Positions 13,259 to 26,199 of a DNA stretch of 64,000 nt are shown piece by piece. The stretch spans positions 24,515,371-24,579,370 of the forward strand of contig NC_019876.2 in assembly GCF_002234675.1 (NCBI RefSeq). Direction: 5' to 3'. How positions within the stretch are numbered: position 1 is the first letter of the stretch; every line of letters starts with the position of its first letter. The stretch comes from Oryzias latipes (taxonomy: Eukaryota > Chordata > Actinopteri > Beloniformes > Adrianichthyidae). The notes beneath the pieces were generated by a model. That model was not told the DNA's origin. It was given only the letters and a program-made list of their open reading frames with translations, and searched no databases. The translations under genes were made by a program, and so were the position numbers.

Positions 13259-16200
13259 ATGAAGCACCAAATAGCAGACTTCCCCAGCGGGCCGCTGGAT
13301 ATTTACAGGAAGAAGGCCTCCTTCGACTGGAAGGAAATGCTCGTCTTCATCGATGGAGATGAAATCCTCCAGTTCAAGGTGAACTAAGAGTCTCTGCTCC
13401 TGCTGATGATCTGCATTGGTAGTTCAGTCTCACTTGCTGGAGTCTGTAAACATGAAACTTGATGTGTAAAGACCCACTCTGATGAAAATTGTTTTTTTTT
13501 CTGATGATGGAGGACATTTATAAAGAAAAATAAGCGTAAAATTGAACTTCTGAGTATTTCTTTATTCAAACTGGTGTCAATCAGGAGTGAAGGAGAAAAT
13601 ACCGTTGGAAAAAGAGCAAATTTGTGATGTTCAACCTCCCTGCTCCAAGCTCTCAGCAATGGGTAGACTAGAGGAATAAAACACAGTTCTTTTCCATTTT
13701 GGCTTAAACTGTGTGATCATAATTAAGAGACCATTGGGAACACTTTCATAATAACTTTAAAGATGATCAGAGTGGAGCTTTAAGGCTGTTTGAGTTCAGT
13801 TTTGCAGCTTTTAAGCATCAGAATCTTTTTAGTTTTCATATAGGAAAAAAAAAGACTAAAGGGGCTTTTCTGAAAATGTTCAAACTCAGAGAGCTCCTGA
13901 AAAATGTTGGAGCTACAAAAAAAAAAATCAAACTGTGTTTTATTAAATATTTATATCTTGTCGGGACCTTTCCAAATCAATCCTGTTTGACTAAACCAGA
14001 CTTGACGGAACCGTTCCTGGTTGGATCAGTCTCTCTGTTAAATGTGTTTGAGAATAAATGCATCTTTTCAAGATGCATTGTTTTTTTCAAGATGCATTTT
14101 GTCAAGGATTTTCTTTTTTTTTTTTTTTCAAGATGCATTGTTTTGTTTTGTCTGCATGTATTCTGTATTCTTCATGCAGGAATACATCTTCAAGAGTCTG
14201 GAGAACGATCCTCTGTTTGCCCGTCAGCCAGGAGAAGACCTCTCCGTAGAGAAAATGAGAGAGTTGAACTTCCTCAGGTGAACACGTATGATGAATAAAT
14301 GATCCCATTCTTCAACATTTCCTGATGAGATTTTTAAAATCTGCAGAGTGAAGCAATTATTCCGCTATAATTTCCTGACAAACGAAGAAGCGACGGCAAA
14401 CCCCTGGAAGCAGATGATCCTGGAGGACTGCCTCTGCATGTACGACTGGCCCTGCCTCGGCAAATTATTCCTTCACAAAACAGTACGTCTGCCGTATTAG
14501 TATCATTTATAGAAAGACAAACATTCTGTTTCCCCTTTTCTTGATTGTTTCAAGTCAAATTTTTAATTTCAGATGTTTGGGGGAACCATTGCTAAGTCGG
14601 GATCAAAGAGACACCAAAAATTTGTTGAAAGCAGCGAAGACATGACGGTAAGAAGAAAGACAAAGAGTTTGGTTTTAGAGGAAGTCCTTTAAGCTCTCCC
14701 TGTCTTACTGACCCATACTGAGGGACAGCGTAATGGCTCTGGGAACATTTGCAAATGCTATGAGTGAACTTCAGATTCCAACTTTGAATATTTTAACATT
14801 TTGATTTCAGTTGGTTCTGGAGTTTATATTACCAGCAAACTATAAATCATAAATTCTGACGAAAGCCTGAAACATTTCACTGTGTGAATATGATTCTATA
14901 GAACAGTTTTTTCAACCTTTTTTGAGCCATGGCACACTTTATCCTTGACAAAAATCCCGCGGCACACCAGCATCCCAAAAAGAAGGGGGGAAAATTATAG
15001 TCTGTACTGATGTACAGCCCCTCTGCAAACTCACATGCATTTTTGTCATAATTTTGTTAGAAAAAGCTGGAAGCTGCAGCTTTTTTTTCTAAAAGATGTA
15101 ATAAAGGTTAAGTTAAAAGATTTAAAAACTGGTTTATGTGTGTTCGTTGTGGTTTCAAGACGTTTAAGAGGAGAGACAAATTGTGCGCTGAGACGCTGTC
15201 ACTTTTAACCCAATGCATCATGGGAGATGTAGTGCAAACAGCCGCCGAACTCAGACAGACTTGCGTCTCCGAGGACACCAGATCTTGTGGAAAGCTACAC
15301 CGCTAAAGACGAGCTTTAGCTGGTATTTTTGTTAGAACTGAGCGACTTTATCAGAACAGAACAAGGAAGTGAAGACTTTAACCACTTGTGATTGGTCAGA
15401 CTGATGACATGTGATTAAGAATCCAAGAATGATTGGTGGAGACAGTTAAAGGGGTGGGACTTTTCCAAAAACAGCTGAAACTACGGCTAAATCGCGGTAC
15501 CGTCATTCTTACCGAAATGTCTTTAATAGAATCAAATAAACACAAAGAAAAAAGTATTTTATGATCTTTCATATTCCTAACTCCTCAGTGTTTTATCAGG
15601 ACCTGTTTGGATGAACACAGAGCTGTAAATGTTTTTAGATCAGTGAATGAGGGTAGTTTCCCACGGCACACCTGACCATCTCCCACGTCACACTGGTTGA
15701 GAAACACTGCTTTAGAAAACACAAATCTCTGTTTTAAAATTAACTATCAGAAATATTAAACATTTCTCACAAAATTGTAATTTTTGAGAAGCACAGGTTT
15801 TGGTAAAAAAGCTGAGGAACACTTGAGGATCAGGGTTGGGTAGATGAGCACTGAGAAAACACTTGATGCCACATCGGTGACTCCTGAGTTATTCCTCCCA
15901 TGAGGCTTTGCTGCCTTTGAATGACTTACCTACGAGTTCTCAGGTCTTTGGCTGTTTCGCACTGACTGAGCTGAGCCATGGCAGCAACACCAGAGCCCTG
16001 AGGACCACAGCCACATACGACCCATCCACCCAGGTCAGCCCACTCTGCCCATCACCCCAAACATCAAGGCTTGAAATCATAGAGTATAGAGAGACTTCTT
16101 CTTTCTGGTTTGGTGTAGGAGTTTGTGATCAACTCTCCAGACTTCGAGGCAGCCAAGTTCTGGATGGGGAACCTGGGGAAGAACGCCACCCACTGTTTGC

Positions 16201-19200
16201 TGTATGCCCAGCTCTACACACCGGACCAGGTCTGCCACGGCCTTCACGCCTTTGTCGTGCCGGTAAGATCCTGAAAACCATTTGTCTCTACAGAGGTCAA
16301 AAGTCTGGATCACAGACATAGATTTGGACTGCTATCAACCACTTGCTGTATCTTGTGAATGGGCTGCATGTGAAGTGTGTGGTCTGTGTAATCACACATA
16401 AACGTGAGCAGAAGACGTGTTGTGTGTGAACCAAACAAGAATTAGCTGTGGCGTTCCTCAGGGTTCCACACTTCCATCTTTTTCATGTATGCTTCCTTGA
16501 GTCTTTAAAAAGAAGATTATAAAAAAGGAAGGGGCAGCGTGGCTGTGTAGTGGTTAGCACTCTTGAAAAAAAGGAAGAAGATCCTGGTTTGAATCATGGT
16601 TGGGTTTCTGTGTGGAGTTTGCATCTTCTCCTCGTGCATCTGTGGGTTTTCTCCAGGCATTCCAGTTTCCTCCCACAGTCCAAAACAAAAAAGCTTTCTA
16701 GGTTATTTGGTGGCTCTAAATTGCCCTTAGGTGTGCATGTGAGTCTGACAGTATGACCCTGCAACAGACTGGCGTTTGGTTCAGGATGAACCCTGCCTTT
16801 GCCTAACAGTGGCTGGATTGGCTCCAGTAATCTAATACCCCAGAAGGGATTCAGAACCTGAAAATGGATGGACGATAAGAGAAAAAGGCTTTTTTTATGT
16901 GTTGTTTCCTTTTCATAGACTTTCCTTATGAAGTCATTTTTATTTGCACCAATGTTTGCTTTAAAACTACAACTGATTTGTTTTAAAGGGAAAGATTTCA
17001 AAATGAATGTATGAATATGAAGTCAGAGCCTTGTGGAACACCAGAACTAACTGTAGCAGAAAACACTGATGTTCAAACATCTCCACATCATCAAATCATT
17101 TTCTGCAGTCAGAATGATGAACGTATGGATGTTTGTGTTTTTTAGTAAAAGATAGTTTGATGTTAAACTCTCTGCAGGTCAGAGACCCAAAGACCTTGCT
17201 GGCATTGCCAGGGGTTCTAGTTGGAGACATAGGCAAGAAACTGGGCCATAATGGACTGGATAACGGGTCAGTGAGACCAGAGACAGACACTTTTCTGTAT
17301 TCTTATTTTGTCTGTATCTAAGGTTAAGTTATAACTGCCTTCTCAGTGGTTGAAATGGTTGAGCATATTTAAAAAAACGTTTAAAACATTGATAGTGTAC
17401 ATTTATTTTTGTTATTATTATTACTGATTTTTTAAAATGGTTAAACACAGGTTATTTTCTTCTCTGGGACAGATAGAAGTTGGATCATAGAGAACACAAC
17501 GTTACCAGAACTGTGACTTTGGAATTTTACCTTTAGACAGTTTTTTCCACCAGTTTCTTTTTAGTACCATTAAAATTCCCAATGTGGATCAGAGCAGTTT
17601 TTAATTTACAACAATGTTTAACTTCAAAAGTACACCACATCTTTTTACTAACTGCACGGAAACTGAGAGGCTTCAGCATTAAAAAGCAGCTAACAGAAAA
17701 TAAGAAAATCCCGGGTTTTCTTCCTACCAGGTTTGTAATGTTCCACAACGTGAGAATCCCGCGAGAAAACCTGCTGGACAAGACGGGAGACGTTACCCCT
17801 GATGGACGCTACGTCACTCCGTACAAGGTCAGAACTCTGCTGAAGGTTTAAAGATCCTGAAGAAAGCCGGTTTCCATCATCATATTTCGTTTTACTACTT
17901 CTTCACCTCTTTATCCGATTCTCTGTGTCTGTGTAAAACGTTTAGAATTGAAGCTTTTCGTGGTAAACTGAGGGGGACCTGGCTGCAGACAGGATGGCGC
18001 CAAACATCATTAACAAAGCGGAAATTCTACGAGATTTCAGAATTGTAGCACCTTTTATTTAAATCTTTTAATGTGAACAAACCATTAAGACGAGCTTATA
18101 ATTGGTCAAAAACGGTCATTGGTTTATTCATTTCAAAAATGATATTAAGAAAAGATTTGTAAAACTGTTAACGCTTTCAAACCAGAGATTTAGCTACCAT
18201 GTTTACATTTCTTTGACTACAGAAACCTTTCAATACTGAATGCGATCAACGTGAATCAGTGTATTCTGTCTCGGAGAAAAGCAGCTTTGCACCGGTATGC
18301 AACACTTTATCTGAGTAATGTGTTGCATATCAGTGAAAAGCTGCTCTAAAGTGTTGCTTACCGGCACAAAGCCACTTTTCTCTGCTGATTTGCTTTGATC
18401 GGGGAAGGAGTTATGGTATGTCAAAGGGCAAAGAAGACAACTTAGGTGTTAGAGATTGTAGCTTAAAACTGGAAAAAAAAAAATAATAATAATAATCACA
18501 ACTCTTAGAGTCGGCAGTTTAATTTCAGCCAAAAAAAACGGTACTATTGTAATATTTTTTGACAGATTAAGACTTTCAATTGAAAGTTTCTTCCTTTGAT
18601 CCAAAATTTTAAAGAACTGTTTGTTTTTTTTAATCAATGAATAATAATATAATAGAAATGATAATTGGCTTATAACCAGAAAAGAAAAGTGACAGGCAGA
18701 GAATCAGAGGATCTGACTAGTTATGGCACTGTATACTGTATACTTTGCTGACGTTAACCTGCTAGCGTTAGCATACTTCAATTCAATTTAACACTGAACC
18801 ACAACTGTGGATCCCAGCTTTTAAGGAAAAAACAAGCATAGTCTAAAGTTAAACAATAAACAGGTTAGCTTGAGTATAAAATAGAGAGGGTCAATGAGTG
18901 AAAAAAAAAAAAAAACCTTTCTATAACAAAAACCTGGTTGTCACCAACTGGCCTCCTTTCCTTGTTTAAATGGGGAACAAGCAGGTCATGTATTTGCTCT
19001 CTAAGCTTCGTTTGGCCTTGTATATCATACAGGACTGCACATGCAATAGAGAGAATATGTAAATAAAGGAATTTCCTCAATGAACTCTGTTCACATCACC
19101 TCACTCCGATTTTGCTTTCTCTAGTAGAAACTGCTTTGCATCCAGGCTTTGTGCTTTATTTTGTTCAAATAAACAGTTTTATAACATTTTCATTTTAAAA

Positions 19201-22200
19201 AATCTGTTTCCCTTGTGTTCTGCACAGTTTGTCAAACCTTTCTTTTAAAATTTTCTCTTTATCTTCTGCAGGACCCCAAGAAGCATTTTGGAGCTTCTCT
19301 TGGGGCTCTGTCTGGTGGCCGTGTGTTGATAAGCAGGATGAGCATCGTTCACTTAAAGCTGGCTGTGATTGTGGCGATCCGCTTCTCAGCCACCAGGAGA
19401 CAGTTTGGACCCAAAGACACAGAAGAGATTCCAGTGCTGGAGTACCAGTTACAGGTGGGGGTCAGAGCCAGAGGCGGAGTTACAGCAGCCTGTCCTTTGG
19501 GCAATAAGCAGATTCTCTTCACAAAAAGACAACAGTCTGTCCATCTGCTCAAGAAACATTATAGTTAGAACATCAGGAGAATGTGTGAAGCTGGAAACTA
19601 TAGACAGTTATGCACTGAAGGAAGTTTGCCTGAAATACTTAAATTTATTCCTTCATGATAGAGCTGTGCTTCAACTTTCCTTAAACTAGTTTCTCCAAAA
19701 ACTTTAAGCAGATTACTTTGAAAGAGAATAATCTGGAGAGAATGAGTACACTAAGGTTTCCAAAACTCAAAGGAATTCTAGCTCTCATGTTACTAAACAC
19801 TCGGTCCAGTCAGCATGAAATAAAAGTCTGTTCCAGCTTGAAGGATCCTAGCAGACATCCTGAAGAGTCTCAGTCTTCAGGCTCCAGCTCAGATGTTGAG
19901 TCTCAGAGGAGAAAAGGCCACCAGAGCTGAGGATGTGGCTGCAGCTGATCACGGATCACAGCTTTTGGTTTCTCTGCAGCAATGGCGTCTCATGCCTTAC
20001 CTGGCAGCAGCTTACGCTCTGGACTTCTTCACCAAATCTGTCTTCATGAACTTTGTAGAGTTCCAGATGGGACAGATGATGAAGGACAAGAGTGACAGAC
20101 AGGTGAGTGGACAAGCTGCACGTCTGGACCTCAGGCAAAGGTCATTGATGGATCAGAGGCTCACTCACCGCCTCTGCTTGGAGAAACCAAGCAGCTTCAA
20201 GTGTCAGACTTTGCTGGTTTCGTCCACAGGACGAGTTGGGTCGGGAGATCCACGCCATCACCAGTTCCTGTAAACCTCTGGGCTCCTGGACGGCTCAGAG
20301 GGGGATCCAGGAGTGCAGGGAGGCCTGCGGAGGACACGGATACCTCGCCAGTCAGCTTCAGCGCACATGCTCAGACTCTGAGCGGGCCTGAGACCTGACT
20401 GCTGTTCTTGTGCGTTTCAGTGAACCGACTCGGCAGTCTGCGTGACGACAACGACCCAAACTGCACCTATGAGGGAGACAACAACGTGTTGCTGCAACAG
20501 ACCAGCAACTACCTGCTCAGCTGTTTCCAGGCCAAACGGCACAGTCAGTGTCCATCTCACTCTGTGATGAGCTTTGAAGTTTCCGGGTTTTTCTCTGAAT
20601 GTTTCCTTCAGTCACTTTGACTCTAACACTGCAGACAGAAAGGTGGCAGCAGAGGCTGAGGCTGCAGCTGCAGCAACCATCAGTGAGCATCTCTGCTTCT
20701 CCATAACACCTCTGTGTTTGTCTGCTTTCAGACGCCGTTCACATTCAGTCTCCTCTTCACTCTGTGGACTTTCTGGACGATTATCAGAACATCCTGAAGA
20801 CCAGATTCACAGCAGGAACAATGGAGGAGTGTCTGAACTTACAAGGTCTTCATGAAAAACTAATCACATTTATTAGACAAATGCAGTTTTTTATGGGAAC
20901 GAAGAGTTTTCCTCAAAGCAGAGTTTAGTTTATCAAAACATATTTTTACCGAAAGAGGCAAGGCAAGTTTATTTGTATAGTACAATTCGTACACAAAGTA
21001 ATTCAAAGTGCTTCACAAAACAGAAAAATGCATTAAAATCATGATACATCTTAGAAATAATCATTGTAAAATTTACTTTAAAAGAAAAGAAAAAAATTGA
21101 AAATTGATTTAAAAATAAAGGAAGGAAAGAAAAGTGCAGATAGGTATGAAGGGCCGTATAAGACATTATTTATTCTGAACCATTCACATTCATACATTCT
21201 TGCTCTCACAGTCATATATACTCTCTTTCGCATACATATATTCTCTTACGCATACATATATTCTCACTTGCACATACATATATTCTCACTTGCACATCCA
21301 TATATTCTCTCTCTCGCATGCATATATATTACTTAACACATACATACATTCTCACTCTCATTGTCACTCTTAAAAAAGAATATATGTATGTGAAAGGCAA
21401 GTATATATGTGCATGTGAGGAAGAGTATATATGTGCGTGTGAGAGAGGAGTATGCATGAAACGGAAGTGACTTTGCATGAAAAGGAAGGCACTTTGCATG
21501 AAAAGGAAGGCAGATGATTTCTCGTGCTCTGATTGGACGAGAGGCTGCCACCTCCTATTTTGAACAGAGGCTAACATGAACCAGCAAGAAGGAGCCACGG
21601 TACATATCGCCGTATTTGCTCACTCTTCCAGAAGGATGTTGTTTCCATTTCTTATGTAGTTTCTTTTTGGAATAATTTAGTTTATCATTTAGAATGGAAA
21701 CAAGATTTGGAATTTACCAGCAAAATACTTTTTAACCAATAAAGTGAAAGAAATCTCATTCAAACTAATCCATAAATTCTATCCATCCAAACTATAACTG
21801 CAAAGGTTCAAAAAAGATATTGATGTTGCCTGCTGTTTTTGTCAAGAACACCTTGAAGATGCTGTACATTTATTTTGGTCATGTCCCTTTTCCACTACTT
21901 TCTGGTCTAAAGTTTGTCATTTCATTTCCGCCCACATTGACCCTGACTTTCGCCTGTACTTAGAAAATGTTATGTTTGGCATCACCCACTGTCCATCTCA
22001 TAAAAAAGAACAGTTGTACTTCATTAACCTTTTGTTGTTTTTATGCAAATGGCACATTTATAAATCAAAAGTTACGAATCATACTCCTCATTTCTCACTC
22101 TTTATCAATGAGTTCAAACAATACATTAAGACAATAAGAAACTCTGATAATAAGAACGCCATCAAAACATTAGATCTGTGTGTTAGTTTCAATATATCTG

Positions 22201-25200
22201 CATAAAATGTATTAACCCCCTGGCTTGTTCCTTCGTTGTTGTTGTTCACTGTTTAACATTGTTCTGTATTGAATTTTTACATTCAATAAAGTTTGAAAAA
22301 AAAAAGGAGCCACGGGGGTACTGCAGCAGGCCATCGGAACCTTAAGAAGTATTTTATCTTCACCTCACCATTGCCTTTTTTAAGACATGACAGCTGGTTT
22401 TCCCACATTTATATGAAGTTATGGATCGAAAACAAAAGGAATTTGTTTTAATGTAAATGCGTGTTCCGGCGTCTACAGGAAGTGTCGCCCATAATTCATG
22501 CAAAGGCTCATGGGGGCTAGGAATAAGGTGGATACGGGTTTTCTGTTTCGGTGGCGCTTCTATTACCATTATTGGTATTTGAGACATTCCTTTGTGCCTC
22601 TAGAAATGCAGACAGATTTGTGACCACTTGAGGTGAAGATAAAATATTTCTTAAGGTTCCGATGGCCTGCTGCAGGACCCCCGTGGCTCCTTCTTGCTGG
22701 TTCATGTTAGCGTCTGTTCAAAATGGGAGGTGGCGGCTTCTCGTCCAAGCAGAGCACGAGAAATCATCTGCCTTCCTTTTCATGCAAAGTGCCTTCCTTT
22801 TCATGCAAAGTCACTTCCGTTTCATGCATACTCCTCTCTCACACGCACATATATACTCTTCCTCACACGCACATATATACTTGTCTTTCACATACATATA
22901 TTCTTTTTTAAGAGTGACAATGAGAGTGAGAATGTATGTATGTGTAATGTAATATATATGCATGCGAGAGAGAGAACATATGGATATGCAAGTGAGAATA
23001 TATGGATGTGCAAGTGAGAATATATGTATGCGTAAGAGAATATATGTATGCGAAAGAGAGTATATATGTATGTGCAAGAGAGTATATATGACTGTGAGAG
23101 CAAGAATGTATGAATGTGAATGGTTCAGAATAAATAATGTCTTATACGGCCCCTCATAGATAGGACCTTTCAGTCATATACACGGCTAAACAGAAATGTT
23201 TTAAGTCTAGATTTGAACATGAACACAGAAGAGGCCTGTCTTACGACTTCAGGGAGGCTGTTCCAGATTTTAGCTGAAGAATATTGAAACGCTGATTCCC
23301 CTTGTTTAGTTCTGACTCTGGGAATCAACAGGAGGCCGGCCCCTGAGGATTCCCCTTGTTTAGTTCTGACTCTGGGAATCAACAGGAGGCCGGCCCCTGA
23401 GGTCCTCAGATTACGAGATGGTTCATATGGCACTAACATGTCAGAGATGTACTTTGGTGCGCGGCCATGGACAGACTTGTACACAAGCAGAGCTGCTTTG
23501 AAGTCTATTCTTTGAGATATAGGGAGCCAGTGCAGAGAACTGAGCACAGGACTAATGTGATCATACTTCCTGGTTCTGGTCAGAACTCGAGCAGCAGCAT
23601 TCTGGATTTACTGAAGCTGTTTTACAGCTCGTTTGGAGAGGCCGGTGAGCAGGCCGTTACAGTAGTCTAACCTACTGGAGACAAATGCATGAAGAAGTAT
23701 CTCCAGGTCTGGCTTTGACACTATGTTTTTGATTTTGGCAATGTTTTTCAGATGGTAAAATGCCGCTGATGTTACTGACTTGATATGGCTGTTAAAGTTC
23801 AGGTCAGAGTCCATGATTACCCCTAGATTTCTGACTTGATTTGAGGGTTTAAGAGACAGAGAATGAGAGTGAGAATGAGTCCAACAGATGAGAAGCAGAA
23901 GAAGCAAGAAGCTCCTTTGACGTCTTTGTCTCTGCAGTGTCTCTACTGCAGTCTAACAGCGCCCTCGTCTGTCTCCTCAGTGCCTCTGGATGCCTATAAG
24001 TGGCTGGTTTGTTTCCTGATGGAGGAGAGTCAGAAGAGGCTGGAGCAGGAGAGAGCTGCAGGCAGAGACGACTTTGAGGCTCGGAACAACAGCCAGGTAG
24101 GAAAAGCAGCTTCATTTCAAACTAAAACTCCCACAGAACGTGATGGATTCTCCATAAATGTGCTGGGAATTGTGGGAAAAATGGGAACAATACATTAAAG
24201 ATTAGTCACTGTATTGTTTTTCCAATCTGTAAAATTGTAAAGCACACATAGTGAAGATGAACACAGAAAAGAAGACTTGGAGCCGCGATCACTATGTTGA
24301 ACCTGAGAGTGTCTCTTTGTGAAAATTATCTTATCATCAGATGTTTTTTTATTTTTTATTAATGTTTCCCGTTTTCCAGTTTTTCAGTGTTTTTTTTTTC
24401 AACATGGTCTAATTATTGGCTTCCAGCAAAGATGACATTATATATCATTAATGTGACTTATTTCTTTTTGAAAATATTTCTGCATACAGAATGTGAAGAA
24501 ATTGAAGGGATTGATACTAAACTTTCTTAAAGAAACTGTCATAAAAAAGGTTTGGTCTGCTTTAGAGATTCATAAAAGAGCTTAGAAATAAAACAAATCT
24601 TTTATTCAAACAGAAAACATTTGATGGTTTCCCTGTTTCAAGTCTTTCATAGATTTATTAAATGATTCATCCTTCATAGGATCAGGTTAAACCACTTCTG
24701 TTTTTCTTCTCCATTGTTGCTCTGAGAAGTTTCCTGAATCACTTTCAGTCTGAAATCTCCAAAATCTGTGAAAACGGCTCCTGATCACAGAATTCCTGCA
24801 GTGAAATACCACTGATGACCCTAAGGTGGCGCTTTGGACAGAATTCCAGTCTAATAGGCCAACACTTTGGTGTTCTACTTTGTCCTCCTGGTTTCAGACG
24901 TTGAAGCTGCGGCCGTCTTTGTCCAGGTTTACTTCTGCAGGTCTCTGGCCATCGCCTTCATGGAGCACTGCTGTCTGCAGAACTGTCAGCAGCTGATCTC
25001 AGATCAGGACACGCCGGCTGCTCTCAGAGCCGTTCTCAGCAAGCTCTTCTCCCTGTATGGACTGTGGAGCCTCAGCAGCCACATGGCCACACTGTACCAG
25101 GGTATGTTGAGAAGGAGGCGGTCTGCTGGAGGCAGAGCTGGTAACACAAAGGTGATCTGTGTGCAGGCGGATATGTGAATGGAAGGAGGCCTGCAGAGCT

Positions 25201-26006
25201 GCTGCAGACAGCAATCCTGGCTCTCTGCTCCCAGGTACACAAAGACATCCACCCACAGAGCAATGACTGTACGGCTGATGATGCTGATGCTGAATCTGTT
25301 TGTGGCTCAGCTGAAGGATGACGCCGTTGCTCTGGTGGACGTCTTGGCTCCGCCCGACTTCATCCTCAACTCTCCTATTGGTAAAGCAGACGGACAGGTG
25401 AGAGCATCACCAGGAGCCGACTGCACTGAAAATCTCTTCATACCATGTTTAATGATTCAGCAGAAACGGCTGTTCTTGATGAAGAAGTGTCTCTCCTGTC
25501 TGCAGTTCATGGTTTTGACTTGTTCTTTATCAGTCCTGATGTTTCTGGATGATCCAGGCTCCATTTCTCCAAGCTCAGCAGGAAGTTTCTAGTTTAGTGT
25601 GGTTCTTTACAGGAGTAATGATTCAAGGCTTTCCTGCAGTTTCTGGGTTATATTCAAAGACCCACTATAATGAAAACTGTGTTTTGGGTGTTTAACACAA
25701 ACATTTTCCTGATGATGGAAGACATATAGAAAGAAAATGAAGATTAAAACTGCATTTTAGTGTTTCTTTATTCAAATTGTCGTGAATCAGGAGTAGACAA
25801 CATAAAGACTTGCCTTTGGAGAAAGCTTGTAGACGTTTTTGTAGCTAATATCCTGTGATTCATCTCCATGTTGCTTCTTCCTGCAGCTCTACAAGAACCT
25901 GTGGTCGGCGGTGCTGCAGAACAATCAGGTGCTGGAGCGCCCCTCCTGGTGGAAAGAGTTCTGCTGGGACAAACCGGTGGTGGGATCTCTGCGCTCAAAC
26001 CTGTAG
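13259..26006 (+). CDS. acox3: Peroxisomal acyl-CoA oxidase 3, copy A, complete (18 coding exons)
   Basis: ACOX3 is a peroxisomal FAD flavoenzyme that makes the first double bond in beta-oxidation of branched-chain acyl-CoAs and passes electrons to O2. Eighteen exons join in frame with GT-AG junctions: 13259-13378, 14180-14277, 14347-14482, 14573-14647, 15944-16033, 16119-16262, 17178-17266, 17731-17827, 19272-19454, 19980-20102, 20230-20350, 20421-20543, 20732-20845, 23981-24096, 24927-25101, 25167-25234, 25311-25397, 25887-26006. The product is about 692 residues; human ACOX3 has about 700. Visible signatures are [15 protein letters not shown] (exon 5), [11 protein letters not shown] (exon 9), [13 protein letters not shown] (exon 11) and CTYEGDN (exon 12), whose Glu, near residue 443, is the family's catalytic base. 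The start ATG at 13259 gives an N-terminus resembling the human one; an acceptor at 13215 suggests an upstream untranslated exon. The C-terminus is SNL, not the usual SKL peroxisomal signal. Exons 10-18 lie in the inverted duplication. Intron 13 holds nested transposons. Confidence 0.95.
14904..15709. mobile_element. Non-autonomous hAT-like element in ACOX3 copy A intron 4
   Basis: The ends CAGTTTTTTCAACC and GGTTGAGAAACACTG are imperfect inverted repeats of the Charlie type. Flanks are CTATAGAA (14896-14903) and CTTTAGAA (15710-15717), 7 of 8 matching. The subterminal sequence GCCATGGCACAC/CACGGCACACC is also inverted. No coding capacity. Confidence 0.8.
16536..16876 (+). mobile_element. tRNA-derived SINE-like repeat in ACOX3 copy A intron 6
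   Basis: It begins GGGGCAGCGTGGCTGTGTAG and has an A-box-like GTAGTGGTTAGC and a B-box-like GGTTTGAATC. The body has GTGTGGAGTTTGCATC and GTTTTCTCCAGGC and it ends near AATGGATGGACG. This is a widespread fish repeat. Target duplications were not clear. Confidence 0.75.
18273..18398. repeat. Inverted repeat in ACOX3 copy A intron 8
   Basis: Arms GAGAAAAGCAGCTTTGCACC.. and ..GGCACAAAGCCACTTTTCTC pair over about 40 bp with mismatches, MITE-like. Confidence 0.65.
21146..23162. mobile_element. DNA transposon with ~0.5-kb terminal inverted repeats, nested in the LINE
   Basis: 21149-21600 and 22700-23160 are inverted copies, starting TATGAAGGGCCGTATAAG and ending CTTATACGGCCCCTCAT. They are largely made of degenerate ~20-bp units like CACACGCACATATATACTC, plus ATGCAAAGTGCCTTCC repeats. 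Flanks share AGATAGG (7 bp). No transposase is seen. The core is split by an L1 fragment. A half copy is at about 6930-7372. The family is not identified. Confidence 0.8.
21601..22303 (+). mobile_element. 5'-truncated L1-like LINE inside the DNA transposon
   Basis: The translation (partly out of frame) has the L1 ORF2 C-terminal zinc-like pattern [16 protein letters not shown] followed by FWSKVCHF, and ends about 100 bp before AATAAAGTTTG plus a poly(A) tail. It is flanked by AAGGAGCCACGG at 21589-21600 and 22304-22315. It is the youngest layer of a three-deep nest. Confidence 0.88.
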
Positions 26007-26192
26007 ATCTTCATCTTCCTCCTTCACTGTCAACCAAAAATGCTCATTTCTCTCTTTTGGGTCAGATTCACTAAAGTCTCTAATGAGGACTGCAACACTG
26101 TACAAACACACAAATAGATGACATGTTTCAAACACCTTGACTGCATTTTTTTCTAATCAAAAAGGGTTTATTCCAGACATAATTAAAGATTT

Positions 26193-26198
26193 AATAAA
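26193..26198 (+). promoter_or_regulatory. Polyadenylation signal of ACOX3 copy A
   Basis: AATAAA lies about 190 bases after the stop codon of copy A, inside sequence shared with copy B. It is the first canonical signal downstream of the stop and probably sets a short 3' UTR. Confidence 0.6.
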
Positions 26199-26199
26199 A

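Larger units (their letters stand above)
20955..23870 (-). pseudogene. L2-like LINE relic in ACOX3 copy A intron 13
   Basis: The 3' tail is at 20955-21020 (GTTTATTTGTATAGTACAATTC on the plus strand). The reverse transcriptase C-terminal part is at 23170-23870, with [29 protein letters not shown] and [24 protein letters not shown] transposon (21146-23162) separates the two parts. A 54-bp unit is duplicated in tandem at 23295-23402. Copy B lacks the whole insertion: its intron 13 is 526 bp. Confidence 0.85.

Noticed and set aside
21180..21450. CRISPR-like regularly spaced repeats
   Set aside because: The units are adjacent degenerate repeats without unique spacers, and the genome is eukaryotic.
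24867..24926. Upstream acceptor for ACOX3 exon 15 at TTTCAG (about 24897)
   Set aside because: It would shift the frame; the acceptor GTCCAG at 24926 keeps phase and aligns with human ACOX3 (Q-V...R-x-LA.AF.E).
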